Below the pieces are notes generated by a model that saw only the letters and a list, made by a program, of their open reading frames with translations, did not search any database and was not told the DNA's origin. DNA of 64,000 bases from assembly GCF_003096675.1 (NCBI RefSeq), contig NZ_QEKW01000008.1, forward strand, positions 186,001 to 250,000, written 5' to 3'. Source of the stretch: Actinomycetospora cinnamomea (GTDB lineage Bacteria; Actinomycetota; Actinomycetes; Mycobacteriales; Pseudonocardiaceae). Below, piece by piece: positions 56,171-64,000 of this stretch (within the stretch, counting starts at the first letter, position 1; each line of letters starts with the position of its first letter). The position numbers were made by a program, and so were the translations under genes.

Positions 56171-57154
56171 TCAGCGCACCGCCTGGGGCTTCATGTCGCG
56201 CTTGAGCTCGCGCGGCAGCGAGAAGGTCAGCTTCTCGTTGGCGGTGGTGATCTCCTCGACGTCGGCCCAGCCGCGGTCGGCCAGCCAGTGCAGCACCTCG
56301 CCGACGAGGATCTCCGGGACCGAAGCGCCGCTGGTGACGCCGACGGTCGTGACGCCCTCGAGCCACGACGCGTCGATCTCGCCCGCATGGTCGACCAGGT
56401 ACGCCGCCGACGCGCCGGCCTGCAGGGCGACCTCGACGAGGCGCACCGAGTTCGAGGAGTTGCGCGAGCCGACGACCAGCACGAGGTCGCACTCGGGTGC
56501 CATCTGCTTCACCGCGACCTGGCGGTTCTGCGTCGCGTAGCAGATGTCGTCGGACGGCGGGTCGGCCAGCGACGGGAAGCGCTCGCGCAGCGCGCGGACG
56601 GTCTCGAGCGTCTCGTCCACCGACAGCGTCGTCTGCGAGAGCCAGATGACCTTCTCGGGGTCGCGCACGGTGACCTGGTCGACCGCGCCGGGCCCGTCGA
56701 CGAGCTGCACGTGCTCGGGCGCCTCGCCCGCCGTGCCCTCGACCTCCTCGTGGCCCTCGTGGCCGATGAGCAGGATGTCGTAGTCGTCGCGGGCGAAGCG
56801 CTTGGCCTCCTGGTGGACCTTGGTCACCAGCGGGCAGGTCGCGTCGACGGTGCGCAGCTCGCGGGAGGCGGCCTGGGCGTGCACGGCCGGGGAGACGCCG
56901 TGGGCGGAGAAGACGACGGTGGCGCCCTCGGGCACCTCGTCGGTCTCCTCGACGAACACCGCGCCGCGCTCGGCCAGCGTCTTCACGACGTGGCGGTTGT
57001 GCACGATCTCCTTGCGGACGTACACCGGGGCGCCGTAGGTCTCCAACGCCTTCTCGACCGCCACCACGGCCCGGTCGACACCCGCGCAGTAGCCGCGGGG
57101 CTTCGCGAGCAGCACCCGCGGGGTGGGCTCGCCTGCCTCGTGCTCACCGGTCAT
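56171..57154 (-). CDS. ispH: 4-hydroxy-3-methylbut-2-enyl diphosphate reductase (stand-alone)
   Basis: 327 aa, final enzyme of the MEP pathway giving IPP and DMAPP. Cluster cysteines in [12 protein letters not shown] (Cys23), [11 protein letters not shown] and CYATQNRQ; catalytic EVEGT and the histidines in [13 protein letters not shown] and GHEGHEE are all present. [14 protein letters not shown] binds the diphosphate. ATG 57154, immediately after a -10 box and with GGGAGG too close to act as ribosome-binding site, so leaderless. This is the chromosomal housekeeping copy in the usual order with the lipid-droplet gene, xseA and xseB; the second IspH domain is in the hopanoid operon fusion. Confidence 0.96.
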   Translation of the reverse strand: MTGEHEAGEPTPRVLLAKPRGYCAGVDRAVVAVEKALETYGAPVYVRKEIVHNRHVVKTLAERGAVFVEETDEVPEGATVVFSAHGVSPAVHAQAASRELRTVDATCPLVTKVHQEAKRFARDDYDILLIGHEGHEEVEGTAGEAPEHVQLVDGPGAVDQVTVRDPEKVIWLSQTTLSVDETLETVRALRERFPSLADPPSDDICYATQNRQVAVKQMAPECDLVLVVGSRNSSNSVRLVEVALQAGASAAYLVDHAGEIDASWLEGVTTVGVTSGASVPEILVGEVLHWLADRGWADVEEITTANEKLTFSLPRELKRDMKPQAVR

Positions 57155-57161
57155 ACCTCCC

Positions 57162-57167
57162 AGCGTA
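57162..57167 (-). promoter_or_regulatory. -10 box of ispH, leaderless type
   Basis: On the minus strand TACGCT is followed by 7 nt and the ATG of ispH. This decides the start at 57154 against the longer open frame reaching 57223. Confidence 0.5.
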
Positions 57168-57252
57168 CGGGCGATCCACATCACCGATCGGCCGTCGGCG
57201 GCCGTGGGTGGTCGTGCGCACATCGAGCGCCGGCTGGTGGCACCCTGTGCAC

Positions 57253-57813
57253 ATGAGTTCCCTGCCGTTCCCGGTGCGGGTCGCCGCCGGTCTGGTCGTC
57301 ACGGCCGTCGAGGAGGCGCGGGATCTCCCGCGCACCGTCGCAGGCCTGCCCATCACGGCGGTCAGCCGGGTGCTGCAGCTCGGGATGCGCGCCCAGCAGG
57401 TCGTCACCGAGCTGGCCATCAAGGGCGACACCGCGCTGGACGGGATGCGCCCGGTCGAGGAGGCCCCCTCGTGGGCCCGGTTCGACGACGACCTGCCCGA
57501 GGCGCTGCCCACCGGCTACGACTCCTACTCGGTGGACGACGAGCCGGACCTCCCCGGCCCCCCGCCGCGCGTCAACGGTCACGCGCCGGCGCTGGGTGTC
57601 GTGGGTGAGGCCGGCGTGACGCCGTCGGTCACCCCGGACGCGCTGCCCGGCTACGAGACCATGACCATCGCGCAGCTGCGGGGGAAGCTGCGCGCGCTGA
57701 GCGTCGAGCAGGTCGACGAGCTGCTCGAGTGGGAGCAGGCGCACGCCAACCGCCCGCCGTTCGTCACCATGTTGAGCAACCGCATCGCCACGCTGAAGGC
57801 CCAGCAGTCCTGA
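57253..57813 (+). CDS. Lipid droplet-associated protein (Rv1109c-like)
   Basis: 186 aa. The N-terminal ~75 residues form amphipathic helices ([55 protein letters not shown]). An acidic middle [28 protein letters not shown] follows, then the C-terminal [51 protein letters not shown], a helical motif found in several actinobacterial proteins. Homologues between ispH and xseA are annotated as lipid droplet-associated in mycobacteria and relatives. No enzyme motif. ATG 57253. Confidence 0.85.
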   Translation: MSSLPFPVRVAAGLVVTAVEEARDLPRTVAGLPITAVSRVLQLGMRAQQVVTELAIKGDTALDGMRPVEEAPSWARFDDDLPEALPTGYDSYSVDDEPDLPGPPPRVNGHAPALGVVGEAGVTPSVTPDALPGYETMTIAQLRGKLRALSVEQVDELLEWEQAHANRPPFVTMLSNRIATLKAQQS

Positions 57814-57824
57814 GCGGTGCCGAC

Positions 57825-59096
57825 GTGAACGGCCCGCCGGCGGCGACGACCCCCGCGCCGCCCACGAGTGCCGAGGAGCCCTGGCCGGTCCGCACGGTCG
57901 CGCGCAAGATCGCCGCCTGGATCGACCGGCTCGGCGCGGTGTGGGTGGAGGGCCAGCTCACCCAGGTCACCGCGCGGCCGGGCTCGTCGACCGCGTTCCT
58001 CGTGCTGCGCGACCCGGCGGCGGACGTCTCGCTGGGGCTGACCGCGCCGACGTCGATGGTGCGCGGCGCGGCGCCGCCGCTGGCCGAGGGCGCACGGGTG
58101 GTCGTGCACGGCAAGCCGTCGTACTTCTTCGGGCGCGGCACGCTGTCCCTGCGCGTCGACGAGATCCGCCCCGTCGGGGTCGGCGAGCTGCTCGCGCGCA
58201 TCGAGCGCCTGCGCGCCCTGCTCGCCGCCGAGGGCCTGTTCGATCCAGCCCGCAAGCGCCGCCCGCCGCGGCTGCCGCGCTGCGTCGGGCTCATCACCTC
58301 GCGGGCCAGTGCCGCCGAGCACGACGTCGTCACGGTCGCCACGGGGCGCTGGCCGGCGGTGCGGTTCCGCACGTGCAACACGCCGACCCAGGGCGCGCAG
58401 GCCGTCCCGGAGATCCTCGACGCACTGAGCGCGCTGGACCGCGACCCCGACGTCGAGGTGATCGTGCTGGCCCGGGGGGGCGGGAGCGTCGAGGACCTGC
58501 TGCCGTTCTCCGACGAGGCGCTCTGCCGGGGCGTGGCGGCGTGCCGCACGCCGGTGGTGTCCGCGATCGGTCACGAGCCCGACACCCCGCTGGTCGACCA
58601 CGTCGCCGACGTGCGCGCGGCGACCCCCACCGACGCGGCGAAGCGGATCGTGCCCGACCTGGCCGAGGAGACCGCGCACCTCGCCCAGCTGCGCCGCCGG
58701 GCCCACCGTGCCCTGCACGCGTGGGTCGAGCGCGAGGACGCGGCGCTCGCCGCACTGCGCCGCCGGGCCGTGCTGGCCGACCCGCTGGGCCCGATCGCGG
58801 CGCGCGAGGACGCCGTCGCGGCGCTCCGGGCCCGCGCCCGCCATGTGGTCGACGCGGGGCTCACCGCCCGCGACGCCGACCTGCGCCACCTGCGCGCGTC
58901 GCTCACCGCGCTCGGGCCCGCGGCGACGCTGGCCCGCGGCTACGCGATCGTCCAGCACGGGGCCGATGGGCGTCCTCCTGGCGTCGACGCGCCGGTCCTG
59001 CGGTCGGCCGGGGCGCCCGCGGCCGGCGACCACCTGCGCGTGCGCCTCGCCGACGGCGCCGTCCACGCCATCGTCACGGACCGCGACGACTCGTGA
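57825..59096 (+). CDS. xseA: Exodeoxyribonuclease VII large subunit
   Basis: 423 aa from GTG 57825 (CTG 57810 overlapping the previous stop is an alternative). N-terminal OB-fold ([24 protein letters not shown]), then the catalytic core with [35 protein letters not shown] and [30 protein letters not shown] coiled coil ends with LARGYAIVQ. The enzyme degrades single-stranded DNA in both directions together with XseB. A 55-bp palindromic element separates it from xseB. Confidence 0.95.
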   Translation: MNGPPAATTPAPPTSAEEPWPVRTVARKIAAWIDRLGAVWVEGQLTQVTARPGSSTAFLVLRDPAADVSLGLTAPTSMVRGAAPPLAEGARVVVHGKPSYFFGRGTLSLRVDEIRPVGVGELLARIERLRALLAAEGLFDPARKRRPPRLPRCVGLITSRASAAEHDVVTVATGRWPAVRFRTCNTPTQGAQAVPEILDALSALDRDPDVEVIVLARGGGSVEDLLPFSDEALCRGVAACRTPVVSAIGHEPDTPLVDHVADVRAATPTDAAKRIVPDLAEETAHLAQLRRRAHRALHAWVEREDAALAALRRRAVLADPLGPIAAREDAVAALRARARHVVDAGLTARDADLRHLRASLTALGPAATLARGYAIVQHGADGRPPGVDAPVLRSAGAPAAGDHLRVRLADGAVHAIVTDRDDS

Positions 59097-59105
59097 TCAT
59101 GTCTC

Positions 59106-59160
59106 TGTCAGCGGTGGGGCATCACGGACACTGGGTGTCAGCGATGGCCCACCGCTGACA
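59106..59160. repeat. 55-bp palindromic element, copy 2, between xseA and xseB
   Basis: Same length and layout as the element at 72-126, with 46 of 55 bases identical. Left arm TGTCAGCGGTGGGGCATC at 59106-59123, right arm at 59143-59160, 17 of 18 pairs. The centre holds a further small palindrome, GACAC-TGG-GTGTC. It occupies almost the whole gap between xseA (stop 59096) and xseB (start 59170), so it would form a hairpin inside the shared transcript and may lower xseB expression. Confidence 0.75.
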
Positions 59161-59169
59161 CGAGGGACG

Positions 59170-59409
59170 ATGGCGGGCATGACGGAGAGCGACGACGAGC
59201 CGGGGTACGAGCAGGCGCGGGAGGAGCTCGCGCAGGTGGTCGCGCGGCTCGAGGCGGGCGGGCTGAGCCTGGAGGACTCGCTGGCGCTGTGGGAGCGGGG
59301 CGAGGCGCTGGCGCGGGTGTGCGAGCGCCACCTCGCCGGGGCACGGGAGCGGGTCGAGACGGTGCTGCACGAGGCCGGCGCGGACGAGGAGGGCACGGCG
59401 CGCGGGTGA
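59170..59409 (+). CDS. xseB: Exodeoxyribonuclease VII small subunit
   Basis: 79 aa from ATG 59170 (ATG 59179 equally possible). A helical protein with the family pattern GYEQAREELAQVVARLEAGGLSLEDSLALWERGEALARVCERHLAGARERVE. Several copies wrap the coiled coil of XseA. The acidic C-terminus is short. GAGGGA lies just before the first ATG. It directly follows the palindromic element. Confidence 0.93.
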   Translation: MAGMTESDDEPGYEQAREELAQVVARLEAGGLSLEDSLALWERGEALARVCERHLAGARERVETVLHEAGADEEGTARG

Positions 59410-59452
59410 TGCGCCCCCGATCCGGGTCGGTCATGCCTCAGACTCGACGACC

Positions 59453-60496
59453 ATGAGCAGTCCGCACGGCGCTCCCGGCAGCGACCGGGACCTCGACCGC
59501 GCGGTGTCCGGCGCGCACGCCGACTACCACCGCGAGATCCAGCAGCACGCGGAGCCCGACGGCCTGGTCGACGACGTCGTCACCTACCGGATGCTCGCGC
59601 CGCACCTGATGCGCACGCTGCTCTTCCTCGTCGCGCCGACGGTGCTGCTGCTCGTCAAGGTCGTCATCGACTACCTGGCGTCCATGTCCACGCCCGACGG
59701 GTTCACCGACGCGGTGTCGGCGCTGCTCGGGGTGCTGATCGTCGTGCTCTACCTCGCGGGCATCGCCTCGTTCTTCGCGCCCGCCAAGGAGCCGATCGCC
59801 GAGCACGCCCGCCTCCTGGAGAACCGGGGCGACGCCGCCGCGAGCGCCTACGAGCACGTGCGCGCCGCCGCGGCCGCGCGTCGCAGCCCCGCCGAGGTCT
59901 CGCCGTCGACCGTGGCCGGCGTGCCGGTGCTGCTGTTCCGCCAGTATAGCGAGCGCGCGATGCTGCTCGTCCAGCCCTACGGCCGCGACCTCTACGTCGG
60001 CTGGACCATGTGGCGTTCGCGCTCGACCGCGACCCTGCTGCTGCACTTCCTGCGCGACACCTTCGGCCGCTTCGCCCCGGCGCCGCGCTTCTCCGCGGAG
60101 CTGCGGGCCGCCGCGACCCGGGCGCTGCGCGAGAGCGTGCACTCCCTGTCCCGCGAGGGTGTCGCGGTCGCGCTGCAGGGGCCGGCGCCGCAACCCGCCG
60201 GACCCGGGCCGGCCACCGGCGCCTGGTCGGCGCCTCGCGAGGAGCCACCGACGAGCTGGGGGGACGGCCGGGACAACCGGGACAACCGGCACGAGGTCCG
60301 GGAGCCGGGCCGGGCCGCCGCCCACCAGGGCGCCGGGCACCCCGCCGACCCCCCTCCCTCGGGCGCCCTCCCGACCGCCGGCCCGGCGGTCGACACCCAC
60401 GGCGCCTGGACCGGCGAGGGCCGCGACGCGCCACAGGTCGGGGTGCCGGCCGACACCGACGAGGGTTGGGGCCCGCCGCCGCGCGACCGCTGGTGA
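59453..60496 (+). CDS. Two-helix membrane protein with disordered C-terminus
   Basis: 347 aa. Helices at ~53-73 ([23 protein letters not shown]) and ~85-108 ([23 protein letters not shown]). A conserved-looking soluble part follows ([46 protein letters not shown], with an aromatic core), and the last ~100 residues are Pro/Gly-rich and disordered. It holds the place where mycobacteria have Rv1100 (DUF4245), but I see no likeness to that family. The stretch up to glpX (60497-60614) has no feature. Function unknown. Confidence 0.65.
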   Translation: MSSPHGAPGSDRDLDRAVSGAHADYHREIQQHAEPDGLVDDVVTYRMLAPHLMRTLLFLVAPTVLLLVKVVIDYLASMSTPDGFTDAVSALLGVLIVVLYLAGIASFFAPAKEPIAEHARLLENRGDAAASAYEHVRAAAAARRSPAEVSPSTVAGVPVLLFRQYSERAMLLVQPYGRDLYVGWTMWRSRSTATLLLHFLRDTFGRFAPAPRFSAELRAAATRALRESVHSLSREGVAVALQGPAPQPAGPGPATGAWSAPREEPPTSWGDGRDNRDNRHEVREPGRAAAHQGAGHPADPPPSGALPTAGPAVDTHGAWTGEGRDAPQVGVPADTDEGWGPPPRDRW

Positions 60497-60614
60497 CGTC
60501 GCGAACAGGCGCCCGGGGTGGCGCGGTCTGCGAGGATGGCGGCCCGGCGCGGGCCCGCCCGTCCGGGCCGCACGGATGCCGCACGCCCCGCAGACCCGCA
60601 CGGAGGTGCCCCCG

Positions 60615-61688
60615 GTGAGCCCGCAGGATTCCGCCGCCGACGCCCGGACCCACGAGCCCCCCGACCGCAACCTGGCCATGGAGCTCGTCCGGGTCACCGA
60701 GGCCGCCGCCATGGCCGCCGGGCGCTTCGTGGGCCGCGGGGACAAGAACGGCGGCGACGGCGCCGCGGTCGACGCGATGCGCAAGCTGATCGGCTCGGTG
60801 TCGATGCGCGGCACGGTGGTCATCGGGGAGGGCGAGAAGGACGAGGCCCCGATGCTCTACAACGGCGAGGAGGTCGGCAACGGCGACGGGCCGGACTGCG
60901 ACGTCGCCGTCGACCCCGTGGACGGCACGACCCTGATGGCCAAGGGCATGCCGAACGCGCTCGCCGTCCTCGCGGTCGCCGAGCGGGGCGCCATGTTCGA
61001 CCCGTCCGCGGTGTTCTACATGGAGAAGCTGGCCGTCGGCCCCGAGTGCGCCGACGTCGTCGACATCGAGCGGCCCGTCCGCGACAACCTCCGGGCGGTC
61101 GCACGGGCCAAGGGCGTCAACGTCTCCGACGTGTCCGTCGTCGTGCTCGACCGGCCCCGTCACGAGCAGCTCGTGCAGGACATCCGCGACGCGGGTGCCC
61201 GCATCCGGTTCATCTCCGACGGCGACGTCGCCGGCGCCATCGCCGCGGCCCGTCCGGAGAGCGGCGTCGACGTGCTGCTCGGGATCGGCGGCACGCCGGA
61301 GGGGATCATCACGGCGGCCGCGCTGGCGTGCATGGGCGGGGTGCTGCAGGCCAAGCTCTGGCCGAAGGACGACGAGGAGCGTGAGAAGGCGGTGGGCGCG
61401 GGCCACGACCTCGACCGTGTCCTGTCCACCCGCGACCTCGTCCACGGCGAGAACATCTTCTTCTGCGCCACCGGGATCACCAACGGCGACCTCCTGCGTG
61501 GCGTGCACTACCGCGCCGGTGGGGCGTCGACCCAGTCGCTGGTGATGCGCTCGAAGTCGGGGACGGTGCGGATGATCGACGCGTGGCACCGGCTGCACAA
61601 GCTGCGCGAGTACTCGAACGTCGACTTCGGCCCCGGCGTGCGCGAGGAGGACGTGCCCGTCTGGGGACCCGAGCACTCGACCCTGTAA
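60615..61688 (+). CDS. glpX: Class II fructose-1,6-bisphosphatase
   Basis: 357 aa from GTG 60615, with GGAGG 8 nt before it. Gluconeogenic enzyme removing the 1-phosphate. Lithium-sensitive phosphatase motifs: [35 protein letters not shown] (metal-binding DPxDGT) and [15 protein letters not shown]. Orthologue of mycobacterial Rv1099c, and the next-but-one gene is fumC as there. A 15-residue hydrophilic N-terminal extension precedes the conserved [20 protein letters not shown]. Confidence 0.95.
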   Translation: MSPQDSAADARTHEPPDRNLAMELVRVTEAAAMAAGRFVGRGDKNGGDGAAVDAMRKLIGSVSMRGTVVIGEGEKDEAPMLYNGEEVGNGDGPDCDVAVDPVDGTTLMAKGMPNALAVLAVAERGAMFDPSAVFYMEKLAVGPECADVVDIERPVRDNLRAVARAKGVNVSDVSVVVLDRPRHEQLVQDIRDAGARIRFISDGDVAGAIAAARPESGVDVLLGIGGTPEGIITAAALACMGGVLQAKLWPKDDEEREKAVGAGHDLDRVLSTRDLVHGENIFFCATGITNGDLLRGVHYRAGGASTQSLVMRSKSGTVRMIDAWHRLHKLREYSNVDFGPGVREEDVPVWGPEHSTL

Positions 61689-61816
61689 CGCGGGGCACGC
61701 GCCCGTCGAACGGCGTGGTGGTCGGCACCGTGGCGGTCACGGTGGGGATGATGGCCGCCTCTGGGGGGTCGTCGTTGCGACCAACGCCCGGTCCAGTCCG
61801 GTCCACGGAGGTCCTC

Positions 61817-62425
61817 GTGTCACCCCTGCGCCCGCCCTCGGAGAAGACGCTGGTGACGATGCTCGTCGCCCTGCTCGGCGTGCTCGGGGTGCTGGCGGTC
61901 GGGACGGGCGGCCCCGCCCCGGCGCCGGCCGCTCCCGCCCCCGTCGCCGCGCCGCCGGTCGAGCCCGCCGCGGTCACGGCGCCGGCCGGCGCACCCGCTC
62001 CCGCCGCCGCACCCGCTCCCGCCGCCGAGCCGTCGCCGGCCCCCGCTGCTCCCGCCGCCCAGGCGCTCGCCACGGGGACCCCGTGCTCGAGCACGGCCGA
62101 CGCCTGCGTCGACCTCTCCTCGCAGCAGGCATGGCTGCTCGACGGCGCCGGCAACGTCACCTACGGCCCGGTCGGCGCGCTCGGCGGCACCCGCAGGGAC
62201 CCCACGCCGACCGGCACGTTCTCGGTCGACTACAAGGACCGGGAGCACCGCAGCAACCTCTACGACGCCGACATGCCGAACTCGGTGTTCTTCGCACCGG
62301 CGATCGCGTTCCACCAGGGCAGCCTGTCCGAGCGCTCGCACGGCTGCATCCACCTCGGGCGCACCGCCTCGCAACGGTTCTTCGCGAACCTCTCGCCGGG
62401 TGACACCGTGCAGGTGGTGCGGTGA
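61817..62425 (+). CDS. Exported L,D-transpeptidase (YkuD)
   Basis: 202 aa. GTG 61817 chosen because GGAGG lies 5 nt upstream and the signal anchor [21 protein letters not shown] starts soon after. An Ala/Pro linker of ~60 residues follows. The YkuD domain (~95-200) has [41 protein letters not shown] and the catalytic SHGCIHLG with Cys177; the usual Arg/Asn after the Cys-x is replaced by His179. It would make 3-3 cross-links in peptidoglycan outside the membrane. Its DAP substrate comes from the dap genes in this window. Confidence 0.88.
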   Translation: MSPLRPPSEKTLVTMLVALLGVLGVLAVGTGGPAPAPAAPAPVAAPPVEPAAVTAPAGAPAPAAAPAPAAEPSPAPAAPAAQALATGTPCSSTADACVDLSSQQAWLLDGAGNVTYGPVGALGGTRRDPTPTGTFSVDYKDREHRSNLYDADMPNSVFFAPAIAFHQGSLSERSHGCIHLGRTASQRFFANLSPGDTVQVVR

Positions 62426-62447
62426 GAGCGGTGCGAGACTTCCCGGT

Positions 62448-63851
62448 ATGACCGAGGAGCAGGAGTACCGGACCGAGCGCGACACGATGGGCGAGGTCCG
62501 GGTGCCGGCCGCCGCGCTGTGGGCCGCGCAGACCCAGCGGGCCGTGGAGAACTTCCCGATCTCCGGACGCCCCATCGAGCCGGCCCAGATCCGGGCGCTC
62601 GGACTGGTCAAGGGCGCGTGCGCCCGGGTCAACAAGGACCTCGGGGTGCTCGACGCCGAGATCGCCGACGCCGTCGCCGCGGCGGCCGACGAGGTGGCCT
62701 CCGGGGCGCACGACCGCGAGTTCCCGATCGACGTCTTCCAGACCGGCTCGGGCACCAGCTCGAACATGAACGCCAACGAGGTCATCGCCACGCTGGCCTC
62801 GCGGGTGAGCGGGCGCGACGTCCACCCGAACGACCACGTCAACGCCTCGCAGAGCTCCAACGACGTCTTCCCGACCACCATCCACCTCGCCGCGAGCGAG
62901 GCGATCGTGCGCGACGTCGTGCCGGCGCTGGACCACCTCGGCGCGGTGCTCAACCGCAAGGCGCAGGACTGGAAGCACGTCGTCAAGGCCGGGCGCACCC
63001 ACCTCATGGACGCGGTGCCGATCACCCTCGGCCAGGAGGCCGGCGGGTGGGCCACCCAGTGCAGCCACGGCACCGAGCGCCTGCGCGCCGTCCTGCCCCG
63101 CCTCGGCGAGCTGCCGATCGGCGGCACCGCGGTGGGCACCGGCATCAACACCCCGGAGGGCTTCGGCGGCAAGGTCGTCGAGCGGCTGCGCCAGGCCACG
63201 GAGATCCCCGAGCTGACCGAGGCCCGCGATCACATCGAGGCCCAGGGCGCCCGCGACGGTCTCGTCGAGGCGTCCGGGGCGCTGCGCACGGTGGCCGTCA
63301 GCCTCTACAAGATCGCCAACGACGTCCGCTGGATGTCGTCGGGCCCGTCCACCGGCCTCGCCGAGATCCGCATCCCCGACCTGCAGCCCGGCTCGTCGAT
63401 CATGCCCGGCAAGGTCAACCCGGTGATCTGCGAGGCGACGATGATGGTCGCCGCCCAGGTCATGGGCAACGACGCGACCGTCGCGTTCTCGGGCAGCCAG
63501 GGCAACCTCGAGCTCAACGTCATGATGCCGGTGATGGGCTACAACGTCCTCGAGTCGGCGCGCCTGCTCTCCGCGGCCGCGCGCCTGCTGGCCGACCGCG
63601 TGCTCGAGGGCACCGAGCCCGACGAGGAGGCGTGCCGCCGGTACGCCGAGTCGTCGTCGGCGATCGTCACGCCGCTCAACCGCCTCATCGGCTACGAGGA
63701 GGCCGCGAAGATCGCCAAGCAGGCGATGAAGGAGCGCAAGACGATCCGCGAGGTCATCGAGGACGAGGGCTACGTCTCCAGCGGCCGGATCACCCAGGAG
63801 CAGCTCGACGACGCCCTCGACGTGCTGGCGATGACGCGGGTCGACCAGTGA
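62448..63851 (+). CDS. fumC: Fumarate hydratase class II
   Basis: 467 aa, complete. TCA-cycle enzyme hydrating fumarate to malate; homotetramer. [18 protein letters not shown] near residue 105, [36 protein letters not shown] with the active-site His, and the superfamily signature [12 protein letters not shown] with the catalytic loop serine at about residues 316-327. ATG 62448. Order glpX..fumC matches mycobacteria, with the L,D-transpeptidase inserted between. Confidence 0.97.
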   Translation: MTEEQEYRTERDTMGEVRVPAAALWAAQTQRAVENFPISGRPIEPAQIRALGLVKGACARVNKDLGVLDAEIADAVAAAADEVASGAHDREFPIDVFQTGSGTSSNMNANEVIATLASRVSGRDVHPNDHVNASQSSNDVFPTTIHLAASEAIVRDVVPALDHLGAVLNRKAQDWKHVVKAGRTHLMDAVPITLGQEAGGWATQCSHGTERLRAVLPRLGELPIGGTAVGTGINTPEGFGGKVVERLRQATEIPELTEARDHIEAQGARDGLVEASGALRTVAVSLYKIANDVRWMSSGPSTGLAEIRIPDLQPGSSIMPGKVNPVICEATMMVAAQVMGNDATVAFSGSQGNLELNVMMPVMGYNVLESARLLSAAARLLADRVLEGTEPDEEACRRYAESSSAIVTPLNRLIGYEEAAKIAKQAMKERKTIREVIEDEGYVSSGRITQEQLDDALDVLAMTRVDQ

Positions 63852-63864
63852 CCCCCGCACGCCG

Positions 63865-64000
63865 GTGACCCTGCTGGGCGAGGTCGTCGCCGCCTCGGGC
63901 GAGGTGGCGGCGACCCGCTCGCGCAAGGCCAAGACCGCGACGCTCTCGGCGCTGCTCGCCCGCCTCGAGCCGGCGGAGATCCGGCCGGCGACGGCGTGGC
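63865..64000 (+). CDS. N-terminus of an ATP-dependent DNA ligase (truncated by window end)
   Basis: The first 45 codons from GTG 63865 read VTLLGEVVAASGEVAATRSRKAKTATLSALLARLEPAEIRP, very like the N-terminus of actinobacterial ATP-dependent ligases (LigB type: LADVV.TS..VAATRSR..K...LA.LLR.L.P.E). The catalytic lysine lies beyond the window. The gene begins 13 nt after fumC. Confidence 0.75.
   Translation, partial: MTLLGEVVAASGEVAATRSRKAKTATLSALLARLEPAEIRPATAW

Overview
The window reads as chromosomal DNA of a very GC-rich mycothiol-producing actinomycete, most likely a member of the Pseudonocardiaceae such as Pseudonocardia or Actinomycetospora. The evidence is the extreme third-position G+C, frequent GTG starts, the mycothiol gene mshB, actinobacterial DapC/DapD/DapE, GAF-ANTAR regulators, and gene orders resembling Mycobacterium tuberculosis: lpqW..mshB-Rv1171..fdxC-dapC, and ychF/Rv1111c/ispH/Rv1109c/xseA/xseB..glpX-fum. 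The synteny and genus statements come from recall of those genomes, not from a search. I see no rRNA, tRNA, CRISPR array, insertion sequence or phage.

Layout. 1-4.1 kb: a gene end, dapE, a DUF1275 membrane protein, dapD and a PucR-type regulator. 4.27-13.06 kb: a translationally coupled hopanoid operon, hpnC-hpnD-hpnE-prenyl synthase-shc-(hpnG::ispH fusion)-hpnH. It builds squalene from farnesyl diphosphate, cyclises it to hopene and adds the adenosyl side chain. 13.2-17.35 kb: a membrane protein and two divergent GT28 (MGDG-synthase-like) glycosyltransferases, one fused to a wax-ester-synthase/DGAT-type acyltransferase. 17.4-22.2 kb: a DMT exporter, an SDR, a KhtT/KhtU-type cation antiporter pair and an MFS exporter. 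22.2-26.7 kb: dapC, fdxA, two conserved unknowns, mshB and a GNAT. 26.7-34.6 kb: an Opp-type peptide transporter (F, D, C, B, A) and an LpqW-like lipoprotein. 34.7-41.7 kb: a small Cys-rich gene with a candidate iron box, a Nudix hydrolase, a pterin dehydratase, an MFS protein, a decayed HNH/DUF222 remnant, a secreted Gly/Ser-rich protein, a GPP34 protein, an ECF sigma factor and an SMP-30 enzyme. 41.8-45.1 kb: an OmpR regulator and a histidine kinase fused to a large membrane domain. 45.2-49.3 kb: SnoaL, VOC, an orphan antitoxin, a luciferase-like oxidoreductase and two tandem GAF-ANTAR regulators, followed by a structured tandem repeat. 49.7-64 kb: ychF, ogt, rmuC, a DUF6542-like protein, a NarL-type two-component system, the second ispH, a lipid-droplet protein, xseA/xseB, glpX, an L,D-transpeptidase, fumC and the start of an ATP-dependent DNA ligase.

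Most unusual are four things: (1) the HpnG-IspH fusion, which joins an isoprenoid-supply enzyme to a hopanoid side-chain enzyme while a normal ispH sits 45 kb away; (2) the neighbouring glycosyltransferase-acyltransferase fusion, which suggests a lipid-glycan branch linked to hopanoids; (3) a set of roughly 47-58 bp near-perfect palindromes, two being copies of one 55-bp element with compensatory arm changes and three lying wholly or partly inside reading frames; (4) a tandem pair of structured repeat units directly downstream of two tandem ANTAR (RNA-binding) genes. Several genes (dapE, dapD, khtT-like, the Cys-rich gene, the OmpR regulator, DUF6542, ispH, GPP34) have a TANNNT box 6-8 nt before the start codon, which predicts leaderless mRNAs.
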